From: Spirochaetales bacterium
Lineage (GTDB): Bacteria > Spirochaetota > Spirochaetia > SZUA-6 > DRHE01
Direction: 5' to 3'
Assembly (NCBI GenBank): GCA_011049745.1
Contig: DRHE01000364.1
Span: forward strand, 1-9,355
Length of the DNA: 9,355 bases
The position numbers and the translations under genes were made by a program. Under the pieces are notes generated by a model. The model had not been told where the DNA came from and did not search any database. It saw nothing but the letters and a program-made list of their open reading frames with translations. Below, in pieces: positions 5,082-9,355 of this stretch. Each line of letters starts with the position of its first letter. Within the stretch, counting starts at the first letter, position 1.

Positions 5082-7413
5082 ACTGCTTGAATTCCAGGTG
5101 ATACTTGAGGAGTTGAAGGATAAGTGCTTCAGCCCTGAGGGCAGATATATTCTGCAGAAACAGGAAATATTGACTGAAGCGCCGGAGGTGAGCAGGCTTC
5201 TCTCACTCTCCGTGTCCTTTCGCCGGCTTCTTGAATCGGGCCGGAATATGCCAGTCCTGGATTTTCCACAGTGGGAGGGGCGAAAACCAGAGCAGTGGAA
5301 AGAGGGGCTTTTGCTTGAAGCAGTGGAACTGACCACTATCGGGCGTACCCTGATCGGAGCGAGGAAGCTGAAGCGTTACCTGATCCAGGGTGTGGTAACA
5401 GAGGAGCTGCAGAGAATAGCCGGTGGGATTGTTGACCTCGACTTCCTGCCCCGTGCCATATTCAGGCTGTTGGACAAAGAGGCGAATATCAGAGAAAAAA
5501 AAATTCCGGAGTTGAAGAACATCAGAGAACGCATCCGTACTCTGCAGAGGGAGGTGAGCCGTCTGGCAGGCAGCTACCTCAATAATAGTGATTTCAAGTC
5601 TTACTGGCAGGCTGACGTTCCCACACAGAAAGAGGGACGAATCGTGCTGCCCATGAAAGTAAACTTTAAGGGCAGGATCAAGGGTGTTGTTCATGAGATG
5701 TCCGCGAGCGGCGCCACTCTCTATCTGGAGCCCCTGGATATTATGGAGAGGAACAATGAACTGGTGCAGAAGGAGAATGAGTATAAAAGAGAGGTTGTGC
5801 GGCTGCTTAAAAACTTAAGCGCCCGGGTAATTGAATACACGGCAGAGATCGGGCAGACGTTAGCCAGTGTCGGCCTGCTTGACTCCATTTACGCCAGGGC
5901 CAGATATGCAATACAGCACCGGTGCACTATGGCTGAAAACAGAGAGCGCGAAGTAGACTTACGTCTTGCGCGCCATCCTCTATTGGGAACAAAAGCGGTG
6001 CCGATTTCACTGCGTTTGGCCCCGGGAGAAAGGATCCTGATTATTACCGGTCCCAATACGGGTGGCAAAACTGTTACTCTAAAGACCATAGGCCTGTTAG
6101 CTTTAATGAACCAATTCGGCATGGAAATCCCGGCCGGGGAGGGGAGCATAACAGCAGTCTTTGATAATATATTTGCCGATATTGGTGATGAACAATCCAT
6201 TGAGCAGTCTCTTTCCACTTTTTCCGCTCACCTGGTGAATATCAGTAGAATCACTAAAAACAGCTCCGGTAATTCATTAGTGCTCCTGGATGAGCTGGGA
6301 GCCGGCACCGACCCGGAAGAGGGTGTAGCCATAGCAATGGCCGTGCTTGATCATTTCCTGAAAAAACAGACCCTGATGATCACTACCACCCATCATGGGA
6401 TCTTGAAAAATTATGGCTACATCCGTTCAGGTGTTCAAAATGCAGCAATGGAGTTTGATGCCCGGGAGTTGACCCCAACCTTTCATCTATTAATGGGTGT
6501 GCCGGGTGAAAGCCGGGCTCTGGAAATAGCAAAGCAACATGGACTGCCGCCGGAGGTAATTGCCGATTCTGAAAAATATCTGCGGGATAAACGTAAGGGT
6601 TTTTCCAGCCTTATTGAAAATCTTACCTCCAGGCAGCGGGAATTGATAGAGGCGGAGAGAGAGTATGAGGTAAGAGAGAAAGAACTGGAAAAAAAGGACA
6701 GGGAGTCGGAGATTAGGGAGATGGAGCTACGGCGGCTGGATCATGAGCTCCGCCACCAGGAAATCAGGAAGCTTAAGCAATTCATTGCTGCCGGCCGCAA
6801 AGAGCTTGAGGTTTTACTAAAAAGTCTGAAAACCGGCACCGTCAATAGTGTTACCGCCGGGGAAGAGGGGCGCAACTACCTGGATAGCCTTAAAGAGAGA
6901 GTTGAGGCGGAAGAGAAGAAGCTTTCCCGGGAAGAGCTCTCTCTCAGGCCCGAGTCGGACCATGATATCAGGCCGGGCATGGAAATTGTTATTCTCAGCA
7001 CAGGGAAGCACGGCCGGGTAATCCGAAAAGGGAAAAACAGCAGCTGGATAGTAGAAACAGAAACCCTGCGCCTCTCTCTGCTGCCGCACGAAATGCGGCC
7101 AGGGAAGCGGGACTACGACAAAGGGGAGACATTGATTTCCAGTGAGATCTCTGCCGGCAGCCCGGTCTTTGAGCTGCACCTGCGGGGGTTGAGGCTGGAA
7201 GAGGCCATGAAAAAATTTGAACGGCAACTTGACTATGCGGTAATGCAGGGTCTGTATGAGTTTCAGGTCGTTCACGGTAAGGGTGAGGGTATTCTGCAGC
7301 GAGCCATTCATGAATACCTGGCCAAAAACAGCTTTGTTGAAGATTATTTCTTTTCAAGCCCCAGCCAGGGAGGTTTCGGCAAGACAATTGTGCGCCTTAA
7401 GCGGGCTCAATAA
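5062..7413 (+). CDS. mutS2: MutS2 protein with Smr domain
   Basis: From the ATG at 5062 this is 783 residues, the normal MutS2 length. An in-frame GTG at 5041 exists, but the ATG has AAAAAGG five bases upstream and gives the family-like start MDQHTVKLLEF. A core/clamp region comes first (about 1-310). The ABC ATPase domain has Walker A GPNTGGKT at 330-337, STFSAHL at 385-391, Walker B LVLLDELGAGTD at 406-417 and a TTHH switch at 442-445. A charged coiled coil spans about 515-625. A small beta domain (about 636-676) and the Smr domain (about 703-781, with HGKGEGIL at 738-745) complete it. The mismatch-binding domain of MutS1 is absent. Known MutS2 proteins suppress recombination or split collided ribosomes. 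The Smr motif reads LHLRG where LDLRG is usual. The gene overlaps rsgA by 20 bp and the 3' end of ispH by 17 bp. Confidence 0.96.
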   Translation: MDQHTVKLLEFQVILEELKDKCFSPEGRYILQKQEILTEAPEVSRLLSLSVSFRRLLESGRNMPVLDFPQWEGRKPEQWKEGLLLEAVELTTIGRTLIGARKLKRYLIQGVVTEELQRIAGGIVDLDFLPRAIFRLLDKEANIREKKIPELKNIRERIRTLQREVSRLAGSYLNNSDFKSYWQADVPTQKEGRIVLPMKVNFKGRIKGVVHEMSASGATLYLEPLDIMERNNELVQKENEYKREVVRLLKNLSARVIEYTAEIGQTLASVGLLDSIYARARYAIQHRCTMAENREREVDLRLARHPLLGTKAVPISLRLAPGERILIITGPNTGGKTVTLKTIGLLALMNQFGMEIPAGEGSITAVFDNIFADIGDEQSIEQSLSTFSAHLVNISRITKNSSGNSLVLLDELGAGTDPEEGVAIAMAVLDHFLKKQTLMITTTHHGILKNYGYIRSGVQNAAMEFDARELTPTFHLLMGVPGESRALEIAKQHGLPPEVIADSEKYLRDKRKGFSSLIENLTSRQRELIEAEREYEVREKELEKKDRESEIREMELRRLDHELRHQEIRKLKQFIAAGRKELEVLLKSLKTGTVNSVTAGEEGRNYLDSLKERVEAEEKKLSREELSLRPESDHDIRPGMEIVILSTGKHGRVIRKGKNSSWIVETETLRLSLLPHEMRPGKRDYDKGETLISSEISAGSPVFELHLRGLRLEEAMKKFERQLDYAVMQGLYEFQVVHGKGEGILQRAIHEYLAKNSFVEDYFFSSPSQGGFGKTIVRLKRAQ

Positions 7414-8266
7414 GAGCGCCGTGAGCTGCCAGTATATCAGCTACCTCGGTGAGTTCCTCTACAGGAGTTGAAGCTCCGGCGGTGAGGGCAACCAGAGGGT
7501 ACTGCAGAATTAATTCCGCTTCCAGTTCTTGCGCACCGGTTAACCAGAATACTGGTCCGTTTTTGGCGGCAATATCAAAGAGTTTGCCGGTATTGCTGGA
7601 ATTCCTGCCCCCGATGATGATCGAGGCATCAGCGAGCAGCGAAAACCTGCGCAGCCAATCCTGCCTTTTCAAGACAAAGGGACAGAGCGTATTTATAGAT
7701 GAAATCTGCAGCTGCTGCTCTTTAAGCACCGCTACAACCCGGTCATAGAGCTCCGGGGAAATAGTGGTTTGGGCTAATACCAGCAGCCGGGTTTTTGGGT
7801 TTTTGAAAGAGGCGGAAAATTCATGCGCATTTTTTACCGAGTCAATTACCCTTGCCGATTCCCCTGCATAACCCAGATGCCCCCTTACCTCGGGATGATC
7901 AGGGTTGCCCACAATAACAATAAAATAGCCTGCTTCACGGTGTCTAATAATAGTCCGGTGTATCTCTTTAACGCGGCGGCAGGTGAGATCAAGATACTCC
8001 CGCTGATTCTTTTTCAGCCACTCCTCTTCATGGGGAGGGATGCCGTGGGCGCGGACAATTACAATTTCATGGCCGGCTATTTCTTCGAGATTATATTTTA
8101 CTCTTATCCCCTCTTCAGCCAGGGATTTAATAACCCGGGGATTGTGGATAAGCTCGCCGTAGGAGACAACATTACTACGCTTACCGGCTTCATCTCTGGC
8201 CCCACGGATTGCTTTTTTTACACCGGCGCAGAAGCCTGCCCGGCGGTCAAAGAGCACCCTTGTCAT
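7397..8266 (-). CDS. ispH: 4-hydroxy-3-methylbut-2-enyl diphosphate reductase (IspH/LytB)
   Basis: The 289-residue protein is a standard-length IspH, which reduces HMBPP to IPP and DMAPP in the last step of the MEP isoprenoid pathway using a [4Fe-4S] cluster. The three cluster cysteines are Cys13 (GFCAGV), Cys96 (LTCRRVK) and Cys195 (NTLC). Active-site residues visible are His41 (LIHNP), His74 (RAHG), His124 and Glu126 (GNPDHPEV), Thr167 (AQTT), Ser223-Ser224-Asn225 (GGRNSSNT) and Ser266 (TAGAST). One oddity lies just after Cys195: the sequence reads PFVLKRQ where many IspH proteins have xATxxRQ. A Val therefore replaces a commonly conserved Thr near the cluster. The gene's 3' end runs 17 bp into mutS2 on the opposite strand. 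It is divergent from uvrA across 146 bp. Confidence 0.96.
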   Translation of the reverse strand: MTRVLFDRRAGFCAGVKKAIRGARDEAGKRSNVVSYGELIHNPRVIKSLAEEGIRVKYNLEEIAGHEIVIVRAHGIPPHEEEWLKKNQREYLDLTCRRVKEIHRTIIRHREAGYFIVIVGNPDHPEVRGHLGYAGESARVIDSVKNAHEFSASFKNPKTRLLVLAQTTISPELYDRVVAVLKEQQLQISSINTLCPFVLKRQDWLRRFSLLADASIIIGGRNSSNTGKLFDIAAKNGPVFWLTGAQELEAELILQYPLVALTAGASTPVEELTEVADILAAHGALIEPA

Positions 8267-8283
8267 AATTTACCTAACACAGT

Positions 8284-8289
8284 ATCATA
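8284..8289 (-). promoter_or_regulatory. Possible -10 element for ispH
   Basis: On the minus strand TATGAT (8289-8284) lies 17 bp before the ispH ATG and matches the -10 consensus at five of six positions. No convincing -35 lies 16-18 bp upstream, so the call is weak. TTAGGT between it and the ATG could serve as a poor ribosome site. Confidence 0.25.
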
Positions 8290-8303
8290 TCTGCCTGTTA
8301 TGG

Positions 8304-8331
8304 CGGTATGCTGCACCATTGCTGTAGACCG
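8304..8331. repeat. Imperfect inverted repeat between ispH and uvrA
   Basis: CGGTATGCTGC (8304-8314) and GCTGTAGACCG (8321-8331) face each other across a six-base centre. Eight Watson-Crick pairs, one G-T pair and two mismatches form an 11-bp arm. It lies upstream of both divergent genes and has no T-tract, so an operator-like dyad is more plausible than a terminator. It may be chance. Confidence 0.25.
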
Positions 8332-8362
8332 TGATGGGCAGTACCGCTTGAATTTAAAGTAT

Positions 8363-8368
8363 TACAAT
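8363..8368 (+). promoter_or_regulatory. Possible -10 element for uvrA
   Basis: TACAAT at 8363-8368 matches the -10 consensus at five of six positions and lies 44 bp before the uvrA ATG. No -35 at proper spacing is seen: TTGAAT at 8348 is only 9 bp away. No LexA-type palindrome is recognisable in the region, so SOS control of uvrA is not supported by sequence. Confidence 0.25.
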
Positions 8369-8412
8369 CATAGTGCATTGCTGTTTAAGGGGCAACGGGA
8401 AGCACAAAATCC

Positions 8413-9355
8413 ATGAAAAGCATTATTATTAAAGGTGCCAGGGAGCATAATCTTAAGAATATAGATCTGGAACTTCCCAGGGATAAGCTGATCGTTGTTT
8501 CCGGTATCAGCGGTTCCGGGAAATCCTCCCTGGCCTTTGATACCATATTTGCAGAAGGACAACGCCGTTACGTAGAGTCTCTGTCAGCTTATGCCAGGCA
8601 GTTCCTGGGCAGGCTGGATAAACCAGATTTGGATTATATTGAGGGACTCTCGCCGGCTATCTCCATTGAACAGAAAACCACTCACCGCAATCCGCGTTCA
8701 ACCGTGGGCACGGTTACTGAGATTTACGATTATCTGCGGCTGCTTTTCGCCCGTACCGGCACAGCCCACTGTCCCCGGTGCGGACGTGAAATCTATGAGC
8801 AGTCAGTTGACCAGATTGTTGATGCGCTTATCTCTCTGCCTGAAGAGAGCAGGATAATTTTGCTGGCTCCGGTAGTGCGGGGCAGAAAGGGAGAGCATCA
8901 GAAAATTATTGAAGATGCGCGCCGTGCCGGTTTCGTGCGGGTAAGGGTGAACGGCAAGATCCATTCTTTAGATGAAGAGATAAAACTGGACAAGCGCAAA
9001 AAGCACACCATTGAGATAGTTGTAGACAGATTAATCATCAAACCCGAAGTAAGCAAACGACTGGCGGAATCTGTGGAAACAACCTTAGATGTGGCTTCAG
9101 GTAAGCTGATTGCTTTGATATCCGACGGTAGCGGCGAGCGGGAAGAGTTTTTTTCCCAGTCCAGTGCCTGTCCTGAATGCAGCATAAGCATTCCTGAACT
9201 TCAACCCAGGCTCTTTTCCTTTAACAACCCTTTCGGCGCCTGTCAGGCATGTTCAGGTTTGGGGGTTTCCCTGGCATTTGATCCGGCTCTGGTTATACCG
9301 GATAAAAGTCTCTCCTTTGACCAGGGGGCGATCCTAACCAATAATCCCAAAGCCA
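8413..9355 (+). CDS. uvrA: Excinuclease ABC subunit A (UvrA), 5' part (3' end outside window)
   Basis: An uninterrupted frame runs from the ATG at 8413 to the window edge and gives the first 314 of about 940 residues. The start [20 protein letters not shown] is typical of UvrA. Walker A of the first ATPase is GISGSGKSS at 31-39. The block [17 protein letters not shown] at 49-65 and [12 protein letters not shown] at 77-88 are near-invariant in the family. The first C4 zinc module is formed by Cys253/Cys256 and Cys277/Cys280, with an additional CPRC at 120-123. UvrA recognises helix-distorting DNA damage as a dimer with UvrB and starts nucleotide excision repair in the cytoplasm. The purine-rich GGGAAG around 8397-8402 may be the ribosome site, with a rather long spacing to the ATG. 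The second ATPase half lies outside the window, so its integrity cannot be judged. Confidence 0.97.
   Translation, partial: MKSIIIKGAREHNLKNIDLELPRDKLIVVSGISGSGKSSLAFDTIFAEGQRRYVESLSAYARQFLGRLDKPDLDYIEGLSPAISIEQKTTHRNPRSTVGTVTEIYDYLRLLFARTGTAHCPRCGREIYEQSVDQIVDALISLPEESRIILLAPVVRGRKGEHQKIIEDARRAGFVRVRVNGKIHSLDEEIKLDKRKKHTIEIVVDRLIIKPEVSKRLAESVETTLDVASGKLIALISDGSGEREEFFSQSSACPECSISIPELQPRLFSFNNPFGACQACSGLGVSLAFDPALVIPDKSLSFDQGAILTNNPKA

Noticed and set aside
7405..7417. GCTC-AATAA-GAGC hairpin at the mutS2/ispH junction
   Set aside because: A four-base-pair stem with no following T-run is too weak to call a terminator.
8267..8412. LexA/SOS box upstream of uvrA
   Set aside because: I found no GAAC-N4-GTTC or CTGT-N8-ACAG type palindrome in the gap.
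7823..8416. Plus-strand reading frame of 197 codons opposite ispH
   Set aside because: It lies antisense to a fully conserved IspH and shows no family features.
1..9355. CRISPR array, tRNA/rRNA, insertion sequence, prophage or defence island
   Set aside because: No regular spaced repeats, cloverleaf, transposase, integrase or phage-like genes were seen. The genes are core housekeeping functions.

Overview
This is a compact chromosomal window of housekeeping genes with roughly balanced GC content. It holds ten protein-coding loci, two of them cut by the window edges. It shows no tRNA, rRNA, CRISPR array, insertion sequence or phage gene. The best taxonomic guess is Spirochaetota. I infer this from the type of small membrane protein at 482-901, the pentapeptide-repeat/metallo-hydrolase pair, and the cysteine-rich small protein joined to a MurI of the FFDSGIGGLPYL type. 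No marker here settles the phylum, so the assignment is moderate.

Layout. (1) 1-1775, plus strand: the 3' end of a YggS-type PLP protein, a small unrecognised membrane protein, and an RluD-type pseudouridine synthase, tightly packed with overlaps. (2) 1772-2937, minus strand: a pentapeptide-repeat protein with a putative N-terminal zinc knuckle, followed with an ATGA stop/start overlap by a metallo-beta-lactamase-fold hydrolase. The hydrolase gene converges on rluD with a 4-bp overlap. (3) 2938-3033: a short divergent promoter region. It has a good promoter candidate for each direction, and both place the transcription start at or almost at the start codon. (4) 3034-7413, plus strand: a cysteine-rich zinc-ribbon segment joined in frame to glutamate racemase (murI), then rsgA and mutS2. 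(5) 7397-8266, minus strand: ispH, overlapping the end of mutS2 by 17 bp. (6) 8267-8412: a second divergent intergenic region. (7) 8413 to the window end, plus strand: the first 314 codons of uvrA.

Together the genes cover PLP homeostasis, 23S rRNA modification, 30S maturation (RsgA), D-glutamate supply for peptidoglycan (MurI), recombination or ribosome-collision control (MutS2), isoprenoid precursor synthesis (IspH) and nucleotide excision repair (UvrA). They look like ordinary core genes in short transcription units, not one pathway.

The most notable observation is the junction at 3299-3329. Adding one T to the TTTT run at 3299-3302 would make the zinc-ribbon reading frame continue as IFDNLFNNGM and stop at 3327-3329. 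MurI would then start on its own ATG at 3319. The apparent zinc-ribbon/MurI fusion may therefore come from a one-base deletion or a sequencing error, not a designed two-domain enzyme. Other points worth checking are the apparently leaderless divergent gene pair, the loss of the motif Asp in the MBL hydrolase, and motif variants in the MutS2 Smr domain and in IspH. I found no clear sign of a wholly new multi-gene system.
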